Notes: generated from the sequence alone by a model not told the origin. 29,220 nt of DNA from Candidatus Shapirobacteria bacterium (GCA_016866735.1 VGLL01000002.1:1-29220), one strand, 5' to 3'; shown: positions 7,016 through 15,319, counted from the stretch's first letter. Numbers and translations: made by a program.

Positions 7016-9247
7016 ATGGAAAAAACTTACGACCCAAAAGCGGTTGAGGCGAAAATTTACCAGTCCTGGGAAAAGGGCGGCTACTTTACGCCAAAAATCA
7101 CTCCCGGTAAGAAACCGTTTACCATTTTGCTCCCCCTGCCAAACGCTAATGATCCTCTTCATATGGGTCACGGCCTTTTTGTCATTGAGGATATCCTTGC
7201 GCGCTATCGCCGGATGCTTGGCGATCCCACTCTCTGGCTGCCCGGAGCAGACCATGCTGGCATCGAAACCCAATACGTTTTTGAGAAAAAACTTAGCCGA
7301 GAAGGTAAAAGTCGTTTTGATTTTGACCGCAAAACCCTTTACCAGACGATCTTCGATTTTGTGGAACAGAATCGCGATATCAATCGCCAGCAACTCAAGA
7401 AACTAGGATTTTCCCTAGATTGGACAAGATATCACTACAGCCTAGAGCCGGAGATTATCAAAACCGTTCTGCATACTTTCCGCAAACTCCACCAAGATGG
7501 ATTAGTCTATCGCGGCGAAAGAATCGTTAATTTCTGCACTCATTGCGGTACGGCCTTTTCCGATCTAGAGGTAGATTATGTTGAGAAAAACGAATTCCTC
7601 TATTACCTAAACTATGGCCCGATCTCCATCGCCACCACCCGACCAGAAACCATTTTTGCCGATGTCGCTGTGGCCGTTAATCCCAAAGACAAAAGATATA
7701 AAAACCTAGTTGGTCAAAAGGCGGTCATTCCTCTTATCGATAAAGAGATATCTATAATTACCGACGGGCTGATTGATGTCAATTTCGGTACCGGTGCCCT
7801 CAAGGTGACTCCCGCTCATGACGCTACGGACTTTGAGATCGGTCAAAAAAATAAACTAGAAACTCTCGTCGTCATTGACAAAAACGGCAGGATGACTAAC
7901 CTTCCGGAAAAATATCTTGAAATGACCGTTAGTAAGGCGAGGGAAGAAACAATTAAAGATCTTGGGAAAGAGGGGAAACTGATTAAGATCGAACCTTTAA
8001 GGCACACTGTTGGCATTTGCTATCGCTGCAAAACCACTATTGAGCCGATGATTATGCCCCAATGGTTTGTCAAAATTAAGCCTCTGGCCAAACCAGCGAT
8101 TGAAGCGGTTAGAAAAGGCCAAACCAAAATCGTCCCCAAGAAACGATTCGAAAAAATGTATTTTGACTGGATGGAGAATATTCATGACTGGAATATTAGC
8201 CGCCAAATTGTCTGGGGACCGCAGATTCCCATTTGGTATTGCCTAGACTGTAACCCAGATATTCTAATCAATTTTCTGGATAAAAAAGGCGATAAGGTTA
8301 GTGGTCAGTATCAAAAACTAAAGGAAAAATATAGCTTCGAAGAGATCAAAAATGGTCTGCAAAGCTTAAGTGCCGGCAAAAACCCTATTTATTCTCTTGA
8401 TGATAAGCCATGCCGAAAATGTCACGGAAAAAACATTTTGCAAGAAACGGATACCTTCGACACCTGGTTTTTATCTGGCCAATGGCCCTTAACTACTCTC
8501 GGTTATCCTAATGGGAATGATTTTAAATATTTCTATCCCACCTCGGTCTTGGACACGCTGTGGGATATTTTATTTTTCTGGGTGGCCAGAATGATGATGT
8601 TTGGGTTTTACCTGGCGGGAAAAGCGCCCTTTGAGGTCATTCATATACACTGCCGGGTGGTGGACGAAAAGGGCCAGAAAATGAGTAAGAGCAAAGAGAA
8701 TGTCATTGACCCCATGGATACGGTGGAAAAATATGGTGCCGACGCCCTGAGAATAGCCCTTGTTTTCGGGGCGGCACCTGGCAGCGACATTCATATCGGC
8801 GAAAGCAAACTACAGGCAATGCGCAACTTTACCAATAAGCTTTGGAATATTGGCCGCTTCATTCTCATGAACTTAGAACTGGTGGCTAACCAAGTGCCTT
8901 TCTATGATCCCAAGACGACGGGTTTAACTAAAGAAGACAGGGAAATTCTTAAAGACCTCGCTCTTTTAATCAAAAAAGTGACCAGTTTAATTGAACGCTA
9001 CCGCTTTGATTTGGCCGCAGAAAATCTCTACCAATTTGCCTGGCACCGTTTTGCGGATGAATATATCGAATACTCGAAAGACCGAATTAAAGGAGGGGAC
9101 TTAGTCGTCTTATCAGTTCTCCGCCATATCTATCTCAGCCTGCTAAAGCTTCTTCATCCCTTCATGCCCTTTATTACCGAGGAAATTTGGCAAAAATTCC
9201 CAAGAGAAAATAAAGAGCCACTCATTATTTCTCCCTGGCCAGAATGA
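7016..9247 (+). CDS. valS: Valyl-tRNA synthetase, compact form
   Basis: This class I synthetase attaches valine to tRNA-Val in the cytoplasm. The HIGH motif is HMGH (residues 49-52) inside PLPNANDPLHMGHG, and GADHAGIETQ is the ValRS-type version of the next motif. KMSKS is at residues 555-559. The CP1 editing domain has TTRPETIFADVAVAVNP and GTGALKVTPAHD. Cys pairs CTHCG, CYRCK, CLDC and CRKC suggest zinc binding. The anticodon-binding domain begins around NFTNKLWNIGRF. At 743 residues it is clearly shorter than typical bacterial ValRS (roughly 850-950). It stops soon after HPFMPFITEEIWQ, so the C-terminal coiled-coil arm is missing and not merely frameshifted. It is transcribed alone from its own promoter. 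Confidence 0.97.
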   Translation: MEKTYDPKAVEAKIYQSWEKGGYFTPKITPGKKPFTILLPLPNANDPLHMGHGLFVIEDILARYRRMLGDPTLWLPGADHAGIETQYVFEKKLSREGKSRFDFDRKTLYQTIFDFVEQNRDINRQQLKKLGFSLDWTRYHYSLEPEIIKTVLHTFRKLHQDGLVYRGERIVNFCTHCGTAFSDLEVDYVEKNEFLYYLNYGPISIATTRPETIFADVAVAVNPKDKRYKNLVGQKAVIPLIDKEISIITDGLIDVNFGTGALKVTPAHDATDFEIGQKNKLETLVVIDKNGRMTNLPEKYLEMTVSKAREETIKDLGKEGKLIKIEPLRHTVGICYRCKTTIEPMIMPQWFVKIKPLAKPAIEAVRKGQTKIVPKKRFEKMYFDWMENIHDWNISRQIVWGPQIPIWYCLDCNPDILINFLDKKGDKVSGQYQKLKEKYSFEEIKNGLQSLSAGKNPIYSLDDKPCRKCHGKNILQETDTFDTWFLSGQWPLTTLGYPNGNDFKYFYPTSVLDTLWDILFFWVARMMMFGFYLAGKAPFEVIHIHCRVVDEKGQKMSKSKENVIDPMDTVEKYGADALRIALVFGAAPGSDIHIGESKLQAMRNFTNKLWNIGRFILMNLELVANQVPFYDPKTTGLTKEDREILKDLALLIKKVTSLIERYRFDLAAENLYQFAWHRFADEYIEYSKDRIKGGDLVVLSVLRHIYLSLLKLLHPFMPFITEEIWQKFPRENKEPLIISPWPE

Positions 9248-9325
9248 AATCTCCGTAAAATTACCGCACAATTTCCGCAAGGACTCGACCTTTTTACCTA
9301 ATTTGCGGCAAGTATTATTCCGTGC

Positions 9326-9344
9326 CTAGACCCTTAGGGCCTAG
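9326..9344 (+). terminator. Possible valS terminator hairpin
   Basis: CTAGACCC and GGGCCTAG pair as a 7-of-8 stem around TTA, about 80 bases after the valS stop. An imperfect T-rich stretch (9349-9360) follows. The distance and the broken T-run make this tentative. Confidence 0.4.
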
Positions 9345-9375
9345 ATTGCTATTTTTGTTTCGTGCCCAATAACCT

Positions 9376-9403
9376 CACTTAAATAATTTGAATTATTGAA
9401 GTG
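9376..9403. repeat. Inverted repeat in the valS-PIN intergenic region
   Basis: CACTT-A-AATAAT and ATTATT-G-AAGTG pair as 11 of 12 positions around a TTGA loop. A second, smaller perfect palindrome, GTATGC-GCGT-GCATAC, lies at 9427-9442. Both lie between the convergent valS and PIN genes and may be transcription ends for one or both; neither has a strong T-run. Confidence 0.5.
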
Positions 9404-9487
9404 CGAGAGTCATTTTAACAATTACCGTATGCGCGTGCATACAAGAATTGTCGTGTTTATGCCATTCTCCTTTCTGCACCCAAACTT

Positions 9488-9931
9488 TCATTTGGCCATT
9501 TCCAATAAACCTTTGGGCGCTAAAACCTTCTGGGGAGATAAAAAGTTCTTTACGGATTCTTGCAAAAAATGTTTTTTATCCAAAGTAACTAAAAAATCAG
9601 CTTTGGAGTTTTTAGCCTCAGCCAGAATAACTGCATCTTTCTCAACAATAAATTTTTGCGCCTGCTGGATTAAGCGATCATCTGGCCTTTGCTCTACAAT
9701 TTTAATTCCCGCTGCCAGCTTAAAAAATCTTTCCCGGTGATAGCCTTGCAGTTTCTTTCGCACGTTTCTTTCAACTTCGGCCAAAACCAGGGGCGAAGTT
9801 ACCAGCTTAATCTTGGACAGGGTAAAAAGTTTGGCCGAGCCGCCAATCGGAGAATTAACTGCCGTGAATAAAACGCTTGAGTCCAAGAAAACAGTAGTGG
9901 CGGGTTTTAGAGCTGGTCTTCTTTGAGCCAT
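9488..9931 (-). CDS. PIN-domain ribonuclease, VapC-like toxin
   Basis: A 147-residue PIN domain. The four acidic active-site positions can be assigned: Asp17 (VFLDSSVLF), Glu52 (VLAEVERNV), Asp99 (EKDAVILAEA) and Asp118 (LVTLDKKHF). PIN toxins are Mg-dependent RNases that cut tRNA or rRNA when released from their antitoxin. The start ATG at 9931 lies inside the end of the Phd-like gene, an overlap of 25 bases, typical of a coupled antitoxin-toxin pair. There is a short basic extension of about 12 residues before the domain. The target RNA cannot be read from sequence. Confidence 0.85.
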   Translation of the reverse strand: MAQRRPALKPATTVFLDSSVLFTAVNSPIGGSAKLFTLSKIKLVTSPLVLAEVERNVRKKLQGYHRERFFKLAAGIKIVEQRPDDRLIQQAQKFIVEKDAVILAEAKNSKADFLVTLDKKHFLQESVKNFLSPQKVLAPKGLLEMAK

Positions 9932-10179
9932 TCGGCAATTTCAGAATCGCTAAACTCCCGCGTATACGGAAGCAATTTTGGATCAAGATAAGTTTTCTGG
10001 TAGATAGCCTGAACTGCTTTTTGCAAATTGATTAAATAGTTAAAGTCAACCAAGACAACCTTTGGTTCTCCGCCCCTGGTTAAGACGACGTAATTTTCGC
10101 CCCGCGTCTTCTCGGCTAAATTGCCCAGTTGGGCACGGGCCTTAGAGATAGGAATAATGCTCAAGGTCGCGTTGTTCAT
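9907..10179 (-). CDS. Phd/YefM-family antitoxin
   Basis: A 90-residue protein with a Phd/YefM N-terminal DNA-binding fold: SIIPISKARAQLGNLAEKTR, then YVVLTRGGEPKVVLVDF, which is the standard strand pattern of the family. The C-terminal acidic tail (FSDSEIAEWLKEDQL) would wrap the PIN toxin encoded immediately downstream with overlapping ends. Such antitoxins usually repress their own operon. The ATG at 10179 lies seven bases after a -10 box, so the mRNA is predicted to be leaderless. An alternative longer frame starting upstream is in another frame and is not supported. Confidence 0.87.
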   Translation of the reverse strand: MNNATLSIIPISKARAQLGNLAEKTRGENYVVLTRGGEPKVVLVDFNYLINLQKAVQAIYQKTYLDPKLLPYTREFSDSEIAEWLKEDQL

Positions 10180-10185
10180 GCCGAC

Positions 10186-10215
10186 AGTCTAACAGATAGT
10201 AACATATTTTGTCAA
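10186..10215 (-). promoter_or_regulatory. Toxin-antitoxin promoter (leaderless)
   Basis: On the minus strand, TTGACA (10210-10215), 18 bases, TAGACT (10186-10191). The -10 box ends six bases before the antitoxin ATG. Confidence 0.6.
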
Positions 10216-10268
10216 GGATTTTATACAAAATCTTGTCGCCATCTATTTGAATAACGCAAATATCTCTT

Positions 10269-10294
10269 ACTCTATTACGATAGCGTAATAGAGT
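10269..10294. repeat. Perfect 11-bp palindrome upstream of the toxin-antitoxin operon
   Basis: ACTCTATTACG (10269-10279) and CGTAATAGAGT (10284-10294) are exact inverted copies separated by ATAG. The site lies about 55 bases upstream of the -35 box of the antitoxin promoter and about 60 bases after the glycosyltransferase stop codon. There is no T-run on either side, so it is more likely a protein-binding site than a terminator; the binding protein is unknown. Confidence 0.6.
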
Positions 10295-10351
10295 CGACGG
10301 GGAAGAATTGCTAATTTTGAAAGCCAATAGGCACGGTTCCTTTTGAAAAAT

Positions 10352-11239
10352 TTATTTCGTGCTTTCGACACGGACCCAAAGTTTCCGGCGGGACTCTTTC
10401 TGAATTTTTACTCTTAGCAAAATCCTTAGCCAGAGATCTATTCTGGCCAAAAGAAGAAGTATCGTCCAAAAGAATTCTTTCGCTGTTTTAGGATAAGAAA
10501 AAACGCGCCAGATATTCCGTACCTCCTGGTTAAAAGACCGCATTTTGGGCACATCTTTCCAAAAGACCTGCTGGGTGCCGCCAGCGCTTCTAATCTTCTG
10601 CCTTAGCCAATCCCGGTAATGGGTCGGGTATTTAACAAAAACCTTTGCCTCAGGCGCATAAGCGGTCAAAAAGCCTCTTTGCCAAACAAGCTGCGAAATT
10701 AAGGCGTCTTCGGCAAGTGCTCTTGGAGGAACGCGGTCGACAAGTTTCCTTCGCAGCGCCAAAAGATAGCCAGAGCAGTCAATAAACTTGCCCCTATCGG
10801 CTCGCTCCTTCCTTATCTTATCGGCCACATCGGTCAAAAGATGCGACCAATAGCCAAGAATCGTATTTTTACTGTTAAGAGAGACCGGCCGGCCGCTGAC
10901 AATTCCAACCTTCTCGTCCTTTAATAACTCTAAAAGCTCTCCGATGGCGTTCTGCTCGATAAAGACATCGCCGTCGCTTAAGATTACAATTACCCCTCTG
11001 GCTAATTTGAAAGCCTGGTTAAGGGCGGACGGCTTACCCCGGTCGGCATCTTCAACGGCTTTAACATGGCTATCTTTGCCATATTGCCGTGCCATTTTCA
11101 GCGTCCCTTGGTCGGGGGAAACCACCAGAAGTTCGTATTTGAGGGACATCATCTGGCTCAAAAATGCCTCGATCGCCCTGCGAATCGTTTGCTTCTCCCG
11201 CCTGGCCGTAATAATGATTGAGAGCTTCGGAATCTCCAA
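10352..11239 (-). CDS. Family 2 glycosyltransferase
   Basis: This 295-residue protein has a GT-A fold: opening strand PKLSIIITARREKQTIRRAI, a nucleotide-sugar and metal site DGD at 89-91 (ILSDGDVF), the acceptor/catalytic region LAEDALIS (about 175-180), and a basic RQKIRSAGG segment in place of the usual QxxRW. A hydrophobic C-terminal stretch (about 255-275) could attach it to the membrane. It probably adds a sugar to a surface glycan or lipid carrier; donor and acceptor are unknown. The start is TTG at 11239, directly before the first conserved strand and 10 bases after a TAAAAT box. It shares a symmetric divergent promoter region with the TPR gene. Confidence 0.85.
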   Translation of the reverse strand: MEIPKLSIIITARREKQTIRRAIEAFLSQMMSLKYELLVVSPDQGTLKMARQYGKDSHVKAVEDADRGKPSALNQAFKLARGVIVILSDGDVFIEQNAIGELLELLKDEKVGIVSGRPVSLNSKNTILGYWSHLLTDVADKIRKERADRGKFIDCSGYLLALRRKLVDRVPPRALAEDALISQLVWQRGFLTAYAPEAKVFVKYPTHYRDWLRQKIRSAGGTQQVFWKDVPKMRSFNQEVRNIWRVFSYPKTAKEFFWTILLLLARIDLWLRILLRVKIQKESRRKLWVRVESTK

Positions 11240-11249
11240 CCTTCTTTCT

Positions 11250-11273
11250 ATTTTAGCAAAAAAGCGCTAAAAT
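11250..11273. promoter_or_regulatory. Symmetric divergent promoter: opposed -10 boxes in a palindrome
   Basis: ATTTTAGC (11250-11257) and GCTAAAAT (11266-11273) form a perfect inverted repeat with an 8-base spacer. Each arm contains a TAAAAT -10 box, one facing the glycosyltransferase gene (minus) and one facing the TPR gene (plus). Neither has a recognisable -35 at normal spacing. The start codons lie 10 and 7-10 bases beyond their boxes. Confidence 0.5.
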
Positions 11274-11283
11274 TTATTTCTTG

Positions 11284-11766
11284 ATGCGCGTTCGTCTTCT
11301 CCTTCTTATCATTTTAATTCTTTTTTTTGGTTTCCAGCTAGCCATCTTTTCGATTCCTAAAAGCAGGTTTGAGCAAGCAAAAGAGACGGTGGCCAAAGAC
11401 CCGACCGATCTTGAAGCCCACTTGATTCTAGCCGAAGAGTTTCTCAAAAATAACCAATTTCAGAAGGCCCAAGGAGAACTGGAAACGATTCTGCAAAGCA
11501 GGGCAAGCGAGGAAACGGCCTCAAGGGCGGCGGCGCTTTGGCAATACAAAGAAGAAAATAATCCGGCTGACTTAAAAAACTTAATTGCACAGTGGCAAAA
11601 AATTCTCGAGGATAAACCAGATTACCGCGATGGGTGGTTAAGACTCGCTCTTTATAATCTCAAACTGGGGAAGACTGATGAGGCCAAAGCGGCTCTGGAA
11701 AACGCGAGGACAATTGACCCAAACTTTACCGGGACAAAAGACCTCGAGGGGTTTACAAAAAACTAG
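11284..11766 (+). CDS. Membrane-anchored TPR protein
   Basis: A 160-residue protein with an N-terminal signal anchor (hydrophobic about 3-24) and tetratricopeptide-like helices after it. Repeat signatures are DPTDLEAHLILAEEFLKNNQ (about 44-63) and a canonical pair at the C-terminus (YRDGWLRLALYNLKLGKTDE and AKAALENARTIDPNF). TPR units mediate protein-protein contacts; the partner is unknown. The start could be TTG at 11281 or ATG at 11284. Its TAG stop overlaps the convergent L25 stop by four bases, so there is no room for a terminator between the genes. Confidence 0.8.
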   Translation: MRVRLLLLIILILFFGFQLAIFSIPKSRFEQAKETVAKDPTDLEAHLILAEEFLKNNQFQKAQGELETILQSRASEETASRAAALWQYKEENNPADLKNLIAQWQKILEDKPDYRDGWLRLALYNLKLGKTDEAKAALENARTIDPNFTGTKDLEGFTKN

Positions 11767-12503
11767 GTGGCCGGCGGTTCTTCTTTTGCTGCCTCTTCCT
11801 TAGCTTCTGCCTCCGGCGGTGCTGCCTCGCCCTCCGATTCGGAGGGCGCAGCCTCGCCTTTTTCGGCGGGCGCGGCTTCTGCTCCCTCGGCTGCCGAGGC
11901 CACTCCTGTTGCCGCCGGCGGAGGAGTCACCACTTCTTCTTTGGCCAGCGGCTCAACCTTGGCCACCACTTGATCCTCGCCAGCTTTCAGTGCAAGCTTC
12001 TTCCGGTCGGCCGGTATATCCTTGACCAAGACCGCATCACCAACATTAGCCAAACCCGAAATATCAACCGTAAACTTTTCCGGAAGATCTCCCGGCAAAG
12101 CCTCAACCTCGATTTCCGAAATTGGCTGTACTAGGATCCCCAGTTTCTGGGCAACTGCCGGAGATTCTCCTGTTAACTCGACGGGGATCGTAACGGTTGT
12201 TTTTTCGGTTAAGACTACCTGGTGGAAATCGACGTGCAGGGACTGGCCGCTCACGGGATGAACTTGAAGATTGTGAATCAATACGGGCTTATTTTCCTTT
12301 TCCCCTTCCACCTCAAGTTCAATAACCCCTGTTTCTCCAACTTCTTTGTAAACGTCCCTAAGCTCCTTTTCCTTAACCGCAACAGCCAGCGACTTAATTG
12401 CTTTTCCATAAATATTGGCGGGGATGACGCCCTCCCGCCGCAGTTTTCTCACCTGTCTGCCCAAGATTTTTCTTTTTTCGACTTTAAGTTTTCTTTTTTC
12501 CAT
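11763..12503 (-). CDS. rplY: 50S ribosomal protein L25/CTC with acidic C-terminal tail
   Basis: At 246 residues this is the long TL5/CTC form that binds 5S rRNA. The N-terminal L25 domain (about 1-92) includes RKLRREGVIPANIYGK and VHPVSGQSLHVDFHQV; the beta-rich TL5 C-terminal domain follows to about 185 (VDISGLANVGDAVLVKDI). The last 55 or so residues are a low-complexity Ala/Glu/Pro tail, probably disordered. ATG at 12503 lies 7 bases after a TAAGAT box whose -35 overlaps the stop codon of the upstream DUF4012 gene, so it is predicted to be leaderless. It is transcribed separately from DUF4012 and convergent with the TPR gene. Confidence 0.95.
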   Translation of the reverse strand: MEKRKLKVEKRKILGRQVRKLRREGVIPANIYGKAIKSLAVAVKEKELRDVYKEVGETGVIELEVEGEKENKPVLIHNLQVHPVSGQSLHVDFHQVVLTEKTTVTIPVELTGESPAVAQKLGILVQPISEIEVEALPGDLPEKFTVDISGLANVGDAVLVKDIPADRKKLALKAGEDQVVAKVEPLAKEEVVTPPPAATGVASAAEGAEAAPAEKGEAAPSESEGEAAPPEAEAKEEAAKEEPPAT

Positions 12504-12510
12504 GGGGTTA

Positions 12511-12539
12511 ATCTTAATGGATTACAGAAAATTTGTCAA
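12511..12539 (-). promoter_or_regulatory. rplY promoter (leaderless), overlapping the DUF4012 stop codon
   Basis: On the minus strand, TTGACA (12534-12539), 17 bases, TAAGAT (12511-12516). The TGA of the -35 box is the stop codon of the DUF4012 gene. Seven bases separate the -10 box from the ATG. Confidence 0.75.
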
Positions 12540-15319
12540 TCCTGGCGGACAAATTCGGCGCGATAGGTGCGGGATTTCTCTACTAAGTCGGCGAAGAGCA
12601 ATGATCCCGGCGAATAGACACCGGCTGGCGAAATTAGAAGCGGTTTTATGGTCTGCGGGAAAGAAATAAGCACAGTGTTGGGTGTCTCGGCCGTCCCAGA
12701 TTGCCGCTGGAATGTAAAGGCGAAACTGGCCCGATCTTCTTGAGGAAATTTCTCCGGCAATTCATAGGAGATTTCCACTGTTTTCTTCTCGCCAATGGGC
12801 ACTTCCACTAGCAACCCAAAAATTTTGCGCTCGTGTTCGCTGCTTTCATCAACCTGACATAAAACGCCATCAATCTGACAAGTAACCAAGCGGCTATTCT
12901 GGGGAACATAGGCCCGCAAGTAATTTTTATATTTTCCGGCCGGCCAGGCGTTGGTCTCGGCTGTATTTTGGTAATCGATTTTCAAGCGATGTTCTATACT
13001 GCCATCACCGGCAATCCCAATTTTCTGGTCAATTCGCCGTCGCAAAAAATAATTGGCCTTATTTACGCCTAAATTGGCCTCGACTAACATTAAATAATCG
13101 CTTAGGCACTTAACGGTTGATCCGGCCGGATGCTGGCAACTGGAACTCCTTATTTCGCCCGACCAGCCAAATTTCGCTATTTTCTCCATGACGGTTGGGT
13201 CGTCGAGATAGACGAGAAAATCGCCGGCTTCCAGGGCTTTGTAAGCCCCTTTGGCAACGGCAAAAAGCTCCTTCTCGCTGCCCGTCCTAAGCTTTTCGAA
13301 AAGAGCGCTGGCAAGGCTTCCCAGAAAATCCGACTTTTGGGTTGAACCAGGAAAGGTGCCGATCTCCGAACGGTACTCCGCCCGCTCGAAGAGATTAGCC
13401 TCATCAATTTTCTCCTGGTAATCAGGCAGATAAACCGGGCCGAGACCGCGGAGAACTTCCTTAGCAAAATTCAGATTAATGCCGATCACGCCGTTGACTG
13501 TCCGACCCATTTCCTTCTCCAAAAACCAGGCCACTCTGCGGCTAGAAGTGGGGAAATCCGGATCCCAGTTCGCGTCGCGCAGGTACCAGCCGGCCTCCCC
13601 CAAATACTCCTTTAATTTCTCCGGCGGCTCGACGTGGCCCTTGAGCTGGCCATCGGCAACGTAAACGTCCGAGACCCCAAAGTCCAGAAATCTCCCCTGA
13701 TCAAAACTAGCCAAGCCAAAGGAACCGATAAAGCCGCCGGTAGGGCGAAGTTCCATATTATTTTGCAAAAGAACCAGGTAGGTTTTTCGCCCCTCAAAGA
13801 CCGAAGTCAGTATCGGCCCGCTTTCCTTCGCCATAGCCAGAAGCGCCCTTGCCTTGGGCAAAAGATCGGCAATTTGCCCAAGGGACTCCTCCAAGTCCAG
13901 GAAGAGAAACTTCTTGGGCAATCGTTCTTTGGAGACCAGCGTCTCCGCCAGGCCGGCTTCCACCAGGGCCTTATCGAGGAGGGCGCTTTCCCTTTCCCAA
14001 AGTGGCCCAATCTCTACTTTTTCCGAGTCCAAAATAAGCCTGACGGCATCGGCCGCTTCTTTCCCGGCCCGACTGGCATATTTAACCGACCCGGCAAGAT
14101 GATTACCTAACGAAAGAAAGTCGTCAAAAAGATAGAGCTCGTTGCCAAAACCGAGAGTTTCAAAAACTGGTTGGGAAAAGGACGCCCATTTTTTCGATTC
14201 GGAAAAATACCGGCTCGCTTCCCCGGTTTTCTTTTCAATTAAGGCAAACTTAGCCAGCCTAAGATCGCTCTCGACTGATTTGAGAAGGGAAAAACCGCGG
14301 TAGGCATTGACGCCGCTCATGCCCAAGGGGGCCAGCAGCAACAGGCTAAACACAAAAAAGAAAAAGAGGAAAAAAACCAAGAAGCGTCTGGCCAATTTTC
14401 TAAGATCGGCTTTCGGCAAGGATGGTTCAGGAGTGGTGGCCGGGGCAAAGCTTTCCTCAATAATTGAGGTAAGGGGCAGCGGCGGGGGGGGCGGGGGAGG
14501 GGAAAAAACCCTGGGTGGGGGCGGTTGGTAAGACTCGATGGCTTTTGGCTTTTCTTCGGGCTTCTCTTCAGGTTCCTCTCTCAAGCCCTGAACATTTTCT
14601 TCCAGCCAGCGGCCTGTCTCGGTTAATCGCTCCTCCAGATTAGCCGTTGGCTGCCAAGAAAGTTCTTTTTTTAGCCAAAGTTGCTCCTCTGGGTCTGGCT
14701 CCTCTACAGCGGAGGCCTCGCCGCTAACAAATTCTATCTCGATTTCTTTCTTCGCTTTTTCCTTAATCAGGTGCGCCAAGGCGATGGTGGCGATCGGTTG
14801 GCCGAAGAAAGAAAAAGCCTTTCCTGTTGTGCCCGGCTCAATCATCGCCCGGCAGGCGCCGGCGGCAAAGTCTTGGGCAAAAAGAGGATAGAGAGGCAAC
14901 GAGCCCTGGCCGGCAACCCTTATGGCCCCTTTAAAAAGAGCCTGGTAAAGCATTTCCGCAAGCGGACCTTTCGCCAAAAGATCCATTCCCGGGCCATAAA
15001 TATCTCTGCCGGAGACGCCTCGGCCATCCACGCCCTGCCTTTCCGCCTTTTCCAAAATAGCTTCTTTTCCGTCCCAAATGATGGCCAGATATTTCGCCCG
15101 GTTTTTTTTGGCCAGCCCTAAAAGCTCGCCCAAGCTGTCTAGCTCAAAAATATAAGCCGGAGAGGCGCCCGGATTTTTCTGCCATTCCTCAAAGGTTAAA
15201 GCCTGACAACCAAGCCGCAAAAGTTCCTTAATAAAATAGGGGGCCAAAAAGGAACTGCCCGGATAGACAATCGCCAAAGGCGAGGCCTCGCTCACAACCG
15301 ACTCTAAAACTTTCGCCAT
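12536..15319 (-). CDS. DUF4012 membrane protein with degenerate SDR/epimerase-like N-terminal domain
   Basis: A 927-residue protein in three parts. Residues about 13-245 resemble an extended SDR/NDP-sugar epimerase: an opening strand and helix (LAIVYPGSSFLAPYFIKELL) without the GxxGxxG nucleotide loop, then IYGPGMDLL, GAIRVAGQGS and a closing SWQPTANLEERLTETGRWLEE. No YxxxK catalytic pair is visible, so it is probably not an active oxidoreductase. A Glu/Pro-rich linker with polyproline (about 245-300) precedes one transmembrane helix (about 312-333). The extracytoplasmic remainder is DUF4012, with LVLLQNNMELRPTGGFIGSF as its clearest signature. DUF4012 proteins are common in Patescibacteria and Gram-positives near polysaccharide genes; their function is unknown. 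The ATG at 15319 is 8 bases after a TAGAAT box. Confidence 0.88.
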   Translation of the reverse strand: MAKVLESVVSEASPLAIVYPGSSFLAPYFIKELLRLGCQALTFEEWQKNPGASPAYIFELDSLGELLGLAKKNRAKYLAIIWDGKEAILEKAERQGVDGRGVSGRDIYGPGMDLLAKGPLAEMLYQALFKGAIRVAGQGSLPLYPLFAQDFAAGACRAMIEPGTTGKAFSFFGQPIATIALAHLIKEKAKKEIEIEFVSGEASAVEEPDPEEQLWLKKELSWQPTANLEERLTETGRWLEENVQGLREEPEEKPEEKPKAIESYQPPPPRVFSPPPPPPPLPLTSIIEESFAPATTPEPSLPKADLRKLARRFLVFFLFFFFVFSLLLLAPLGMSGVNAYRGFSLLKSVESDLRLAKFALIEKKTGEASRYFSESKKWASFSQPVFETLGFGNELYLFDDFLSLGNHLAGSVKYASRAGKEAADAVRLILDSEKVEIGPLWERESALLDKALVEAGLAETLVSKERLPKKFLFLDLEESLGQIADLLPKARALLAMAKESGPILTSVFEGRKTYLVLLQNNMELRPTGGFIGSFGLASFDQGRFLDFGVSDVYVADGQLKGHVEPPEKLKEYLGEAGWYLRDANWDPDFPTSSRRVAWFLEKEMGRTVNGVIGINLNFAKEVLRGLGPVYLPDYQEKIDEANLFERAEYRSEIGTFPGSTQKSDFLGSLASALFEKLRTGSEKELFAVAKGAYKALEAGDFLVYLDDPTVMEKIAKFGWSGEIRSSSCQHPAGSTVKCLSDYLMLVEANLGVNKANYFLRRRIDQKIGIAGDGSIEHRLKIDYQNTAETNAWPAGKYKNYLRAYVPQNSRLVTCQIDGVLCQVDESSEHERKIFGLLVEVPIGEKKTVEISYELPEKFPQEDRASFAFTFQRQSGTAETPNTVLISFPQTIKPLLISPAGVYSPGSLLFADLVEKSRTYRAEFVRQD

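Noticed and set aside
10269..10294. Palindrome as a dif/Xer recombination site
   Set aside because: The centre is 4 bases rather than 6-8, the arms do not resemble dif, and the location is near the origin rather than the terminus.
10142..10327. Minus-strand frame of 61 codons overlapping the antitoxin start
   Set aside because: It runs through the antitoxin promoter and the palindrome and shows no family features; the Phd-like frame is far better supported.
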